Shown here: in pieces, positions 39,397 to 48,333 of the stretch | Numbering within the stretch: the stretch's first letter is position 1 | How the letters are laid out: the number at the start of each line of letters is the position of its first letter | NCBI RefSeq assembly: GCF_002158995.1 | Contig: NZ_LOHF01000026.1 | Span: 11,995-75,994, forward strand | Direction: 5' to 3' | DNA: 64,000 nt | Source of the DNA: Pseudomonas caspiana | Lineage (GTDB): Bacteria; Pseudomonadota; Gammaproteobacteria; Pseudomonadales; Pseudomonadaceae | The notes under the pieces: generated by a model | The model's input: the letters and a program-made list of their open reading frames with translations, nothing else | Told to the model about the DNA's origin: nothing | Database searches by the model: none | Program-made: the position numbers and the translations under genes

Positions 39397-41475
39397 TTAC
39401 GATATATCTGCTAGATGGGGCGTAGCGCTGACCACGCCCACTAAAGTCACTTCTGTCTCTGCTGCAAAAATCATATCGTTTTCGCGCAGGTCCTGGCTCC
39501 AGTCGCCGGCAAGGCCAATCTCGAAGCGATGGCCCATGGCATCAGCTTCCACATCCTTAAGATAGGTGCGGTCCAGGTCCTTGTTGTAGGCCACCTTAAG
39601 TGTCGTGCCGGTACCGTCACCGAAGCCTGTGTAGCCCAACGCCGAGACGTCGATCTTGTCGTTGTTGTCGGCAAACCGGATGATCAGGTCGACAACGCTT
39701 TGGCTGTCGGTACGGTAGCTATCGGTGGTCGCGGTGTAGCGAAACACGTCAGCGTCATTGCCGTTAAGGCCATAGGTCTTGTTCGCGTCGTCGCCACCGG
39801 TTAACTGGTCAGCGCCTGCGCCGCCAATGATGATATCGGACCCTCTGCCGCCATCAATACGATCGTTGCCATCCAGGCCGTAGATGACTTCCGACATGGC
39901 CGTACCGGTGATGACATCCCGGCCTGCTGTGCCTTCGACAGTGGGGGCCGCGAACACCAGATTAGTGTTGTTCAACTGCCCTGCCAGGTTGCCGTCGAAC
40001 GCGAGTTCAAAGCGCTGTCCGTTGGAATCGGCATCGAAGCTTTTCAGGTAGGTGCGGGTACCTTCGGCGTTAGTCTGGATGGCCAGCGTACCGTTGTGGC
40101 CATCGCCAATGCCAGTGAAGCCCAGCGAAATCAGCTCTACAAAGTCTTGTGAGGCATCGAAGTCGAGAATCCGGTCACTGCCGGTTTCAGTCGCGGTGCG
40201 GTAGCTGTCGCTGATCTCGGTGAAGCGAAAGATATCTGCGCCCGCGCCTCCTGTGAGCACATCGCGGCCAGCGCCGCCTTGCAACACATCGTCACCGCCC
40301 AGACCACGGATGATCTCGGCGGTGTCATTGCCCAGCAGAATATTGGCGTCGCTGGAGCCATCCACATGGAATTTACCGTCCTGGCTGCCGAAGGTAGTGT
40401 CCAGGCTGCCATCGGCATTCAGGCGGGTGATTACGTCTCCAGCGATGAGGATTTTGCCATCGGGCTGGACGATGACCGAATGAGCGTAGTTCGAAGCGCC
40501 CAGTGGAACGTTGATCGTGAGCTTGCCGTCGTCGCTGAACGTGGTGTCGAAAGAACCATCCGCATTGAGCCGCAATACGTTAAAAGCGGTATTGTCATTA
40601 CTTTCACCGGCCACGATGATCTTGCCATCGGTTTGCACGGTTATCGCAGAGCGATAGTCCAGACCCAACGCAGTGTCGAAGTACACCACACCGTCCTCGC
40701 CAAACCGAGTATCCAGGTCACCATTGGCTGCGAGTCGCTGAATGGCGTAAACCGGGTCGCCAGGGTCGTGGGGGCCTTGGCTGCCCACATATAACCAGCT
40801 GCCCAGCAATACGCTGCCGTCGGACTGAACGACGGTCGCGATATTGCCCGTGCCGTAGTACCCGGTCGGATTGAGGATAAGGGCGCCATTATCACCGAAG
40901 TCCTCGGCCGGGTTACCGCTGCTGTCCAGCTTGAACACTATTGCCTGCGACGTGCCGCGAAGGCTCACATACACCGACCCATCTGGCGTGGCATAAATGG
41001 CCATCCCGTCGGTTCCAAAGGGGATGTCCAGGCCCGCGGCACCGTTATTGCCAAAATTGGTATCCGGGGTGCCGTCCACATTGAAGCGCTCTACTTTCAA
41101 ACCGCCCAGCCCCGGCTGCGCCGACAGCACTTTGCCGTCAGCCTGCACCGCCATCACGTAGTAAGCGTCATCCTCCGGGTCCAGGTTGGCGGGCACGAGG
41201 GCGATCCCGTCCGCGCTAAAGCTGGTGTCCAGGCTGCCATCCGTATTGAGCCGCACCGCCGTATAACTGCCTCGTGTGCCGTAGCTTTCATCGCCCGGCG
41301 AACCTGGATAGCCAATGGCGGTCTGGAAGCTTTCACCTCCGACCAGAATTTTGCCGTCGGGCTGGAGGATGATGCTCCAGTTTGAATCGGCTCCTGTGGA
41401 AGGGTCGACCTGCACAGTACCCGGACCAGTTCGCACGGTGTAATTGATACTAGCCTTGCTGTCGGTTGAAGCCAT
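39397..41475 (-). CDS. Delta-60 repeat and RTX calcium-binding protein
   Basis: 692 residues. The N-terminal two thirds are delta-60 repeats, each with a LQPDGKILVGG-like and an RLNTDGSLDTSFS-like segment (about eight copies). The C-terminal third has RTX nonapeptides: GGDDVLQGGAGRDVLTGGAG near residue 350 and GNDRIDGGRGSDIIIGGAG near residue 530, each followed by a FRFTEISDSYRTATETGSD-type module. RTX tails are typical of type I secreted proteins; no secretion genes are adjacent. Start at 41475 after AAGGA. Confidence 0.85.
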   Translation of the reverse strand: MASTDSKASINYTVRTGPGTVQVDPSTGADSNWSIILQPDGKILVGGESFQTAIGYPGSPGDESYGTRGSYTAVRLNTDGSLDTSFSADGIALVPANLDPEDDAYYVMAVQADGKVLSAQPGLGGLKVERFNVDGTPDTNFGNNGAAGLDIPFGTDGMAIYATPDGSVYVSLRGTSQAIVFKLDSSGNPAEDFGDNGALILNPTGYYGTGNIATVVQSDGSVLLGSWLYVGSQGPHDPGDPVYAIQRLAANGDLDTRFGEDGVVYFDTALGLDYRSAITVQTDGKIIVAGESNDNTAFNVLRLNADGSFDTTFSDDGKLTINVPLGASNYAHSVIVQPDGKILIAGDVITRLNADGSLDTTFGSQDGKFHVDGSSDANILLGNDTAEIIRGLGGDDVLQGGAGRDVLTGGAGADIFRFTEISDSYRTATETGSDRILDFDASQDFVELISLGFTGIGDGHNGTLAIQTNAEGTRTYLKSFDADSNGQRFELAFDGNLAGQLNNTNLVFAAPTVEGTAGRDVITGTAMSEVIYGLDGNDRIDGGRGSDIIIGGAGADQLTGGDDANKTYGLNGNDADVFRYTATTDSYRTDSQSVVDLIIRFADNNDKIDVSALGYTGFGDGTGTTLKVAYNKDLDRTYLKDVEADAMGHRFEIGLAGDWSQDLRENDMIFAAETEVTLVGVVSATPHLADIS

Positions 41476-41963
41476 GACATTATCCTTTATACATGGAATC
41501 CAAATGGGGGAAGGGTTCGGTGCGAACCCTTTGAGTCCGACCATAGGAGGATGTATGAATTCGAAAGGTTTAACTTCTGTCGAAGGCACACCAAGCTAAC
41601 TCCTTGCTGGCGAGACTTGCTATCGATGGGTTGAGTCGTCGCTATACCCCACCACGCTGACTCGGCTGGTCAGTTCTATTTCATCGTGCGAGTGGAGCAC
41701 CTGACGGTTCAACAGCCGGGCACAAAGCTTCGTATAGATGTAGCTAGCAATTTTTTGCCTAAGCTAATGCATAAAAGATATTTAGAAGTCGACTCTTAGA
41801 ACCATATGCTTGGTCTCTATCGCCTAATCAGCGTAAGCCTTGATGCGGCCTTCTCAAGAAGCCATAAAAGCCCAAGCGTCTAGATGTCGACGGCTCTTCG
41901 CATGCCGTGCAAGCAAGGCGCGAGCGCCCACCCCGCACTTCATTTTTTACTCGAGCATCCTTG
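41476..41963. other. Intergenic region before the Ehu operon
   Basis: 488 bp between divergent genes, no supported gene. AT-rich around 41,740-41,810, where TAAGCTAATGCATAAAAGAT could hold the ehu promoter. Nothing else is recognised. Confidence 0.5.
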
Positions 41964-42836
41964 ATGAAAACCCTGAACCCCCTGTCGTTCTCAGCTTTAT
42001 TTGGATCCGCAGTGTTGTTGAGCGCGGTCTGCTCTTTCTCCGCCATGGCAGGATTACTCGAAAAAGGCCGCGCGGGTGGTCTGACTGCGGGCATCGCCAA
42101 CGAGCAACCCTATGCCTATATAGGTACAGACGGTAAAGCCACCGGTGCCAACGTTGAGGTGCTGAAAGCCATTCTCGCACCGCTGGGCATAAGCAAGATT
42201 GAAACCCCTATTACCGACTTTGGCTCATTGGTCCCCGGGCTCGCCGCCGGCCGCTTCGATTTGATCGGTGCAGGGCTGTTCATCAACCCTGCTCGTTGCA
42301 AAGTGATCGGCTATTCCAATCCGGTTACCCGCTCCGGCGGTGCGTTCATTGTCAAAGCTGGTAACCCGCTGAAGCTGCATAGCCTCAAGGACGTTGCAGC
42401 GAATGGCAAAGCCCGTCTGGCTACCCAGCCTGGCAGCAACCAGGTGCAGGAAGCCAAGGATAGCGGGATCGCCACCAGCAATGTCGTGCTGTTCGACAAG
42501 GACACTGAAGCTCTGGCCGCGCTGCAAGCCGATCGCGTCGATGTGGTGTATTTCCCGGATGCAGAAATTATCAGCCTGCTGAAAAAGGCCAATAGCCCGG
42601 CCATTGAGCGGGCGCTGCCTTTCGAGCAGATCCCTGATGCCGAAGGCAAGCCGACCTGGAATTTCCACGCCTATGGACTGCCAAAAAACGATCCTGAATT
42701 CACTCTTGCCTTCAACGAGCAACTGGCCAAATTGCGCGCGTCAGGCGAGCTGTTCAAGATCCTGCAGAAATACGGCTACACCGAGAACGAACTGCCGGAA
42801 CCGACAGTGACCGCAGAGCAACGCTGCAGCCTTTGA
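41964..42836 (+). CDS. ehuB: ABC transporter substrate-binding protein, EhuB-like
   Basis: 290 residues. The signal peptide (FSALFGSAVLLSAVCSFSAMA) exports it to the periplasm. SBP_bac_3 fold: GLTAGIANEQPYAYIGTDGK, SLVPGLAAGRFDLIGAGLFI, LFDKDTEALAALQADRVDVV. The match with EhuB (ectoine/hydroxyectoine) is by operon composition and overall pattern; an amino-acid ligand is also possible. Start at 41964. It leads ehuC, ehuD and ehuA. Confidence 0.78.
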   Translation: MKTLNPLSFSALFGSAVLLSAVCSFSAMAGLLEKGRAGGLTAGIANEQPYAYIGTDGKATGANVEVLKAILAPLGISKIETPITDFGSLVPGLAAGRFDLIGAGLFINPARCKVIGYSNPVTRSGGAFIVKAGNPLKLHSLKDVAANGKARLATQPGSNQVQEAKDSGIATSNVVLFDKDTEALAALQADRVDVVYFPDAEIISLLKKANSPAIERALPFEQIPDAEGKPTWNFHAYGLPKNDPEFTLAFNEQLAKLRASGELFKILQKYGYTENELPEPTVTAEQRCSL

Positions 42837-42989
42837 AGCGCGATTATCACCCAAGGCGAGTGGCTGACCAGCCTCGCACCGTTGCATGCCAGCACTCTTT
42901 GAACATCACACGCTGATCGTTTTCGCCACCGCTGGTGGCGGCATTGAAATCTGAGCGGCAAACGGCCTCAGCCCATACGAGTACAGGCC

Positions 42990-43670
42990 ATGTTTTTCGA
43001 TCCTTCTGTTGTCGACACCGCAGGTTTCATTGCGCGTCAGCTGGCTTCTGGCGCGCTATTGACCCTGAAAATCACCCTGCTCGCCCAAGCAGTGGTCATC
43101 GTGATGTCGTTCGTCATCGCCTTGATGCGCCTGTCGCCCTGGCGCGCACTGCGCTGGGTCGCCACAGTCTATGTGGAGATCCTGCGTGGTATTTCGGCGC
43201 TGGTACTGCTGTTTTATCTGTATTTCATACTGCCGTTGTTCGGCATCAGCCTGTCGCCGATGACCACCGGAGTACTCGGCCTGGGCCTGACCTTTTCGGC
43301 CTATGGGTCAGAAATCGTGCGTTCGGCACTGGCCAATGTCAGTCATGGCCAGCGCGATGCACTGCGAGCGCTGGACTTTGACCGAATAACAGCTTTTCGC
43401 CGGATCATCCTGCCCCAGGCACTGCCCTTCATGTTGCCACCGATGGGCAACCAACTGGTGGAGCTGCTGAAAACCACCTCACTGGTATCACTCATCAGCT
43501 TGAGCGACCTGACCTTCTCCGGTGCGCAGTTGATCACTACTCTAGGCCAGCAAACGCTCATCTGGTGCATTGTGCTGGTGTGTTATTTCCTCATGGCCTG
43601 GCCTTTGAGCTGGCTGGTGCGGCGTTATGAGCGCCACGTCACGGCCTGGCGCCAGGAGACGTCATCATGA
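42990..43670 (+). CDS. ehuC: ABC transporter permease, EhuC-like
   Basis: 226 residues with five membrane helices and the EAA loop (LANVSHGQRDALRALDFDRI, FRRIILPQALPFMLPPMGN). His/Glu/Gln-type amino-acid permease family. Its stop overlaps ehuD by 4 bp (ATGA at 43667). It forms the channel with EhuD. The 153 bp gap after ehuB holds GATCGTTTTCGCCACCGC, without a strong terminator. Confidence 0.8.
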   Translation: MFFDPSVVDTAGFIARQLASGALLTLKITLLAQAVVIVMSFVIALMRLSPWRALRWVATVYVEILRGISALVLLFYLYFILPLFGISLSPMTTGVLGLGLTFSAYGSEIVRSALANVSHGQRDALRALDFDRITAFRRIILPQALPFMLPPMGNQLVELLKTTSLVSLISLSDLTFSGAQLITTLGQQTLIWCIVLVCYFLMAWPLSWLVRRYERHVTAWRQETSS

Positions 43671-44317
43671 ACTTTGATTATTCGTTCGCCTGGTCAATCC
43701 TGCCCGAGCTGTTCCTCGGATTGCTGGTGACTCTGCAAGTAGTCGTGCTGGGTTTTCTGTTGGCTGTGTTGGTGGGGCTGGTATTGGCAGTTGCCCAGCG
43801 TTCGAAACGCACATGGCTGTTTCGGCTAAGCAGCGGTTACTTGAGCTTCTTTCGCCACACCCCTCTGATGGTCCAGCTTTATGTGCTGTTTTTTGCTTTC
43901 CCACTGGCGGGCATTACCCTGCCGGCGATTTCTACCGGCGTGATCGGGCTGGGCCTTTATTACGGAGCCTACATTGCTGAAGCCTACCGTGGCGCCATTG
44001 AAGGTGTTCCCGAAGGGCAATGGGAAGCGGCACGAGCCTTGGACTTCGACACGGCCACGACCTGGCAACGAATCATCCTTCCTCAGGCGCTCAGGCCCAT
44101 GTTGCCAATCCTCGGTAATTACCTGATCGGTATGTTCAAGGAAACCCCGCTGCTGGCAGTGATCACGATTCCCGAGCTGTTCCAGGCGGCCAAGCAGATC
44201 GCCGGCATGACTTACCGCTATAACGAGCCTTACACGGTGATGGCACTGATGTTTTTGGCGATCAGCGTACCAACTTCCCTACTCTTCAAACTTCTCGAAA
44301 GGCGCAGTCATGTCTGA
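43667..44317 (+). CDS. ehuD: ABC transporter permease, EhuD-like
   Basis: 216 residues, five membrane helices. The EAA loop is AIEGVPEGQWEAARALDFDT, WQRIILPQALRPMLPILGN. The N-terminus (FDYSFAWSILPELFLGLLVT) is typical of EhuD. It overlaps ehuA by 8 bp, so translation is coupled. Confidence 0.82.
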   Translation: MNFDYSFAWSILPELFLGLLVTLQVVVLGFLLAVLVGLVLAVAQRSKRTWLFRLSSGYLSFFRHTPLMVQLYVLFFAFPLAGITLPAISTGVIGLGLYYGAYIAEAYRGAIEGVPEGQWEAARALDFDTATTWQRIILPQALRPMLPILGNYLIGMFKETPLLAVITIPELFQAAKQIAGMTYRYNEPYTVMALMFLAISVPTSLLFKLLERRSHV

Positions 44318-45101
44318 TCTCGCAAACAGCCTTGCAGGTGCCACACCACAGATAATTCTGAAACAGGTGGTCAAAGATTTTGGCAGCACGCGGGTCATCG
44401 ATCACCTTGACCTGAGCATTCCCCAAGGCCAGAAAGTCGCCTTGATCGGCCCCAGCGGTTCGGGGAAGTCCACTATCTTGCGGTTGATCAAAGGACTGGA
44501 AACCTACCAGCAAGGCAGCATAGAGGTTGCCGGCTCACCGGTGCCGAACAAGCACTCAGGCTGGCGCTGGCCGGGATCAAAAAAACCACCGGTGGTGCAT
44601 CGGGTAGGCATGGTGTTTCAGCAGTTCAACCTGTTTCCGCACCTTACTGTGCAGGAAAACGTCACGGAGGCGCCATTCCGGGTATTGAAGCTCAGCCGCG
44701 AAGAAGCCGACGAACGTGCCACTGAATACCTTGGCCTGGTGGGCTTGAGCCATAAAGCGGCTGCCTACCCAGGTCAACTGTCCGGCGGCCAGCAACAACG
44801 TGTCGCTATCGCACGGGCGCTGGCCATGCGTCCGCAGGTGATGCTATTCGATGAGGTGACGTCAGCACTGGATCCGGAACTGGTTGGCGAAGTACTGGCC
44901 GTCATTCGCTCCATCGCCCACGAGCAACAGATGACAATGTTGCTGGTAACCCACGAAATGAAGTTCGCTCAGGATATCGCCGACCGAGTGCTGTTCATGG
45001 AGGCCGGGAAAATCGTCGCTGACGGCAGCGCCAGGCAAATACTGATTAATCCAGACAACGAAAGAACACGACGCTTTTTGAATCTGGTAGAACAGCGTTG
45101 A
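44310..45101 (+). CDS. ehuA: ABC transporter ATPase, EhuA-like
   Basis: 263 residues. Walker A is GPSGSGKST, the Q-loop FQQFNLFPHL, the signature LSGGQQQR, Walker B MLFDEVTSALD, and the switch His VTHEMKF. It fits the polar amino-acid/ectoine ATPase group. It powers uptake with EhuCD. An extra loop of about 20 residues, between SGWRWPGSK and PPVVHRVGMVF, is seen in this subfamily. It is the last gene of the operon. Confidence 0.88.
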   Translation: MSDLANSLAGATPQIILKQVVKDFGSTRVIDHLDLSIPQGQKVALIGPSGSGKSTILRLIKGLETYQQGSIEVAGSPVPNKHSGWRWPGSKKPPVVHRVGMVFQQFNLFPHLTVQENVTEAPFRVLKLSREEADERATEYLGLVGLSHKAAAYPGQLSGGQQQRVAIARALAMRPQVMLFDEVTSALDPELVGEVLAVIRSIAHEQQMTMLLVTHEMKFAQDIADRVLFMEAGKIVADGSARQILINPDNERTRRFLNLVEQR

Positions 45102-45204
45102 AACAGGGTTGCGCCCTTGCTGACAGTGCCCACCTTCAAATGCTGAGACAATCCAATGCATCTATAAGTCGTGCGGCATGGAACCTGGCCAATCCCGAAT
45201 AATG

Positions 45205-45717
45205 CTACCCGGGATCAGGGGTATCACGGATTACGTTTGTCTGTTTGCCTGTTAATGGTATTTCCTGGTCCAATCCCTCGTAAGACTCATCTTCGACTGG
45301 AACAGGTCTAGTCCCTAGCCGCTGATAAAATCGCAGCAGGTATCCGTCAGGATCGGCCACTACAAATTGACGATTCCCGCTTTCCTCGGCACCCACGCGG
45401 TACCAGCGGTCTTCAATAGGGAGGAAGATTTCTACCTCGTGCTGCGAGAGCGAGTGAAGAAGCGGCCCGACGTCAGGCACCCTAATCTGCACATTCAGCC
45501 CCTTCCCAAACGGGTAATGATCGGCTTGATGTCCTTGATCGAATGTTCTTCCCGTTCCGATCTGGTCGATCATTAATTCGGCATCACCCAACTTCAGATA
45601 GCAGAATCCCTCCTCGGGACGCTCATACACACACGTGAAACCGAGGATGTCGCAGTAAAAACGCTTTGAACCACGCCAATCAGAAACAGAAAATTCCGGA
45701 GCAAGGGCATTGCCCAT
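45205..45717 (-). CDS. VOC-family (glyoxalase/bleomycin resistance-like) protein
   Basis: 170 residues. The VOC fold is shown by FSVSDWRGSKRFYCDILGFT, CYLKLGDAELMIDQIG and QFVVADPDGYLLRFYQ, the pattern of bleomycin-resistance-like dimers. The C-terminal 30 residues (DESYEGLDQEIPLTG) are an unusual extension. Start at 45717 after GAGGG. It lies directly downstream of the umuD/rulA gene, where umuC/rulB is expected. Substrate unknown. Confidence 0.75.
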   Translation of the reverse strand: MGNALAPEFSVSDWRGSKRFYCDILGFTCVYERPEEGFCYLKLGDAELMIDQIGTGRTFDQGHQADHYPFGKGLNVQIRVPDVGPLLHSLSQHEVEIFLPIEDRWYRVGAEESGNRQFVVADPDGYLLRFYQRLGTRPVPVEDESYEGLDQEIPLTGKQTNVIRDTPDPG

Positions 45718-45783
45718 CACTGAACCCTCTCGTATTTATGGACTGAGTCGGCATATTGGATTTAGAGCGATATTTGAGGATCA

Positions 45784-46209
45784 TCATCCGCGCATCACAT
45801 CATGATCGCGCACGCTGTACTTCACGACTCCCCAGATCACCAGCTCGTCGCATTCCATCACGTGACGTGGCGGGTACTTGCTGTTTTCGGAGGTGAGCAT
45901 GCACGTATTCTCACGCATGTGGAGTCGCTTGCAGACTGGCTCGGAATTAAGCGCGGCGATGACTATGTCGCCGTGCTCTGCGTAAAGACTGCGGTCGACG
46001 ATTACCAGATCGCCAGAATAGATCCCCGCGCCTTGCATGCTATCGCTCTCGACTTTCACCAGGTAGACGTGCGGCTCGCGGACATCGAACAGTTCGCCGA
46101 GTGAGAGATGCTCTGCAGCCGGTGACGGGAAGCCCGCAGAGATCTGGGAGGAATAAAGCGGGAGCTTCTCGCCCCCCTCTGATATCGGGCCAAGGATTGT
46201 AATACTCAT
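45784..46209 (-). CDS. rulA: UmuD/RulA-like SOS protein without UmuC
   Basis: 141 residues. S24 peptidase fold: the cleavage region is SAGFPSPAAEH, catalytic Ser is in KVESDSMQGAG and Lys in EPVCKRLHM. UmuD self-cleaves with RecA and then partners UmuC in DNA polymerase V. RulA is the P. syringae plasmid and chromosomal version. The expected umuC/rulB gene should follow, but a VOC gene is found 67 bp away. A LexA box lies 24 bp upstream. Both catalytic residues are intact. Confidence 0.88.
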   Translation of the reverse strand: MSITILGPISEGGEKLPLYSSQISAGFPSPAAEHLSLGELFDVREPHVYLVKVESDSMQGAGIYSGDLVIVDRSLYAEHGDIVIAALNSEPVCKRLHMRENTCMLTSENSKYPPRHVMECDELVIWGVVKYSVRDHDVMRG

Positions 46210-46232
46210 GATAATGACCTTGCGACGAATGA

Positions 46233-46248
46233 CTGTATGAATATACAG
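46233..46248 (-). promoter_or_regulatory. LexA (SOS) box of the umuD/rulA gene
   Basis: CTGTATGAATATACAG fits CTGT-N8-ACAG, 24 bp upstream of the ATG at 46209, on the promoter side. LexA would keep the gene silent until DNA damage. Confidence 0.88.
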
Positions 46249-46698
46249 TTAACAGTCTTGGCCGCGCGCGGTCAATCTTATATGCAGGAAATTTCGACGG
46301 GTGACGCCATGTGAGCGTTACTCGATCTACGCACCGACGGTGCCATTACCTCAGGGAGCTAGCGCCACAGTAGTTCGTGATCAATGGATACGACCCATCG
46401 GCGATTGATCGGTAAAACGTCGCGCCCACCCCCAGGGTCGAAATCATGCGACCGTTGGAAGGCGGACTCAGCGTCGACAAGGCGAGTTTTCGGTGGTCGC
46501 CATTCTGAGCGAAAGGAAAGCGACCTGGCCCGATCAATGCGAGGGCAGGAATAAAATTCATGGTTTTTGCAGTCGTTGAAAAAGCGCAAGTTGCGATCAG
46601 CAACCGATTACGACTCAAGCGCGCAGACAGAGACTCGCCCTCTCATTCCTTCAGGCTAAATGCTGGGCAGCATCACACTGCCACCCAGGCGCAAAGGC
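46249..46698. other. Intergenic region with a possible gene remnant
   Basis: 450 bp without a supported gene. A minus-strand frame at about 46,346-46,618 reads MNFIPALALIGPGRFPFAQN and STLGVGATFYRSIADGSYPL, which looks protein-like but has no recognised family and no clear ribosome site. It may be a decayed coding fragment. Confidence 0.4.
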
Positions 46699-47817
46699 TC
46701 AGACCAATTCGGCTAAAGATGCCGGATTGAAACCCTTCAGATCTGCGTAATCGCCTTTTTCCACTTTGGCGACCCAATCCTTGTCACTCAGCAGAACACG
46801 GCCTACAGCGATCAGATCAAACTCCTCACGCTCCATGCGCTCGACGAGACGTTCCAGACTCGCAGGAGCTGAACCCTCACCGGCGAAAGCATGAGTCACA
46901 TCATTATCCAGCCCAACCGAGCCGACGCTAATGGTTGTGGCTCCAGTCACCTTCTTGGCCCAGCCCGCGCAGTTCAGCCCGTTCACGCCGTCGATCTCTG
47001 GAAACTCGGGGTCCCAGAAGCGTCGCTGCGAGCAATGCAGAACATCAACACCCGCCTCAACCAAAGGTAACAACCACTGCTCCATCAAAGCCGGGGTCTC
47101 GGCAAGGCGCACTCCAAAGTCCTGCTGCTTCCACTGGCTAACGCGCATGATGATGGGGAACTCGGCCCCGACTGCATGACGAACTGCAGCCACGATCTCA
47201 GCGGCGAAGCGCGATCGCTCTTTGATTGTCAGTCCGCCGTAACGATCAGTGCGCTGGTTGGTACCGGCCCAGAAAAACTGATCGATCAGATAGCCATGAG
47301 CCCCATGAATCTCGACCGTGTCGAAACCCAGGCGCTTGGCGTCCGCCGCGGCGCTGGCGAACGCAGCCACTGCGTCTGCAATATCCTCCTCGCTCATGGC
47401 CACACCGCGCGGGTTGTTTGGCGAATCAAGGCCGGATGGGCTTTCAACAGGCGCATCAGGCTCCCAGCCGCTCACATCACGCACTGCACCGGTGTGCCAC
47501 AGTTGCGGCCCCATACGGCCACCCGCGCTGTGAACAGAATCGATCACCTTCTTCCAGCCTGCCAGCGCTGCTTCACCGTGGAAAAAAGGAATGCCGGGGC
47601 CGTTACGTGAAGCAGGACGATCGATGACAGTGCCTTCTGACAGGATCAAACCGGCCCGCCCTTCGGCACGCCGCCGATAATAGGCGGCGCTCCCTTCACC
47701 AGGAATGCCTTCGGGCGAAAATTGCCTGGTCATTGGCGCCATTACAATCCGGTTTTTCAGTTGAAGCGACCGGAGGGAAAAAGGACGAAATAAAATGCTG
47801 GTATCAGGATTTGCCAT
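46699..47817 (-). CDS. Old Yellow Enzyme-type NADH:flavin oxidoreductase
   Basis: 372 residues. A TIM barrel with FMN: LKNRIVMAPMTRQFSPEGIP at the start, FDTVEIHGAHGYLIDQFFWA, QRTDRYGG, and a C-terminal FDLIAVGRVLLSDKDW. It belongs to the OYE superfamily (xenobiotic reductases). It would reduce activated C=C bonds of quinones, enones or nitroesters. It is divergent from an HxlR-family regulator, which is the usual pairing for redox- or electrophile-responsive OYE genes. Confidence 0.88.
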   Translation of the reverse strand: MANPDTSILFRPFSLRSLQLKNRIVMAPMTRQFSPEGIPGEGSAAYYRRRAEGRAGLILSEGTVIDRPASRNGPGIPFFHGEAALAGWKKVIDSVHSAGGRMGPQLWHTGAVRDVSGWEPDAPVESPSGLDSPNNPRGVAMSEEDIADAVAAFASAAADAKRLGFDTVEIHGAHGYLIDQFFWAGTNQRTDRYGGLTIKERSRFAAEIVAAVRHAVGAEFPIIMRVSQWKQQDFGVRLAETPALMEQWLLPLVEAGVDVLHCSQRRFWDPEFPEIDGVNGLNCAGWAKKVTGATTISVGSVGLDNDVTHAFAGEGSAPASLERLVERMEREEFDLIAVGRVLLSDKDWVAKVEKGDYADLKGFNPASLAELV

Positions 47818-47919
47818 TGGAAGGACTCCATTTGCTTTCGGAGTTCATATAAGTATATTTTGTAAACTAAATGTCAATTAGGCACCTAGAGTAGCCTAGG
47901 TATACGCGAGGAAACTTCG
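47818..47919. promoter_or_regulatory. Divergent promoter with palindrome
   Basis: ACCTAG (47884-47889) and CTAGGT (47896-47901) form a palindrome with a 6-bp centre. A second AT-rich stretch, AGTATATTTTGTAAACTAA, is at about 47,851-47,870. Both lie between the OYE and HxlR genes and are candidate HxlR operators. Confidence 0.5.
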
Positions 47920-48303
47920 ATGCTGGAATTAAAGCCGCAATGTTTTTCATCGGACTGTCCCAGCCGGGCGCTGTTTGACCAGATCGCAGATAAGTGGTCG
48001 ATGATGGTTCTGGCAGTGCTTGATGACGGGCCGCATCGCTTTAACGCCATCAGACGCCGCCTTGAGGGCGTCACTCAGAAGGCATTGACACAGTGCCTAA
48101 GGCGACTGGAACGAAATGGTCTGGTCTCGCGCCAGGTCATCTCGTTCTCGCCCGTGGCAGTCCAGTATGAGATCACCCAACTTGGTCAGACACTACAGCA
48201 GCCATTTCGCGAATTGCATAAATGGACGCTGGATAAATTGCCCGAGGTTGAAGCTTCCCGGTTGAAGTTCGACGAGGCGGCTCAGGTCAGCCTGTCAGAA
48301 TGA
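47920..48303 (+). CDS. HxlR-family transcriptional regulator
   Basis: 127 residues: CFSSDCPSRALFDQIADKWS at the N-terminus, FNAIRRRLEGVTQKALTQCL as the recognition region, and a short wing (VSRQVISFSPVAVQYEITQL). It has the HxlR winged helix. The N-terminal Cys residues (about positions 7 and 12) could sense oxidants or electrophiles, as in YodB/HypR. Start after GAGGAAAC. Probably represses the divergent OYE gene. Confidence 0.88.
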   Translation: MLELKPQCFSSDCPSRALFDQIADKWSMMVLAVLDDGPHRFNAIRRRLEGVTQKALTQCLRRLERNGLVSRQVISFSPVAVQYEITQLGQTLQQPFRELHKWTLDKLPEVEASRLKFDEAAQVSLSE

Positions 48304-48333
48304 ATGGCTGACATCGGCATGCGGCCTTGTTTG

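Noticed and set aside
45784..46209. A second phage repressor or LexA
   Set aside because: It has no helix-turn-helix. The short N-terminus with the cleavage region followed by the S24 fold is that of UmuD.
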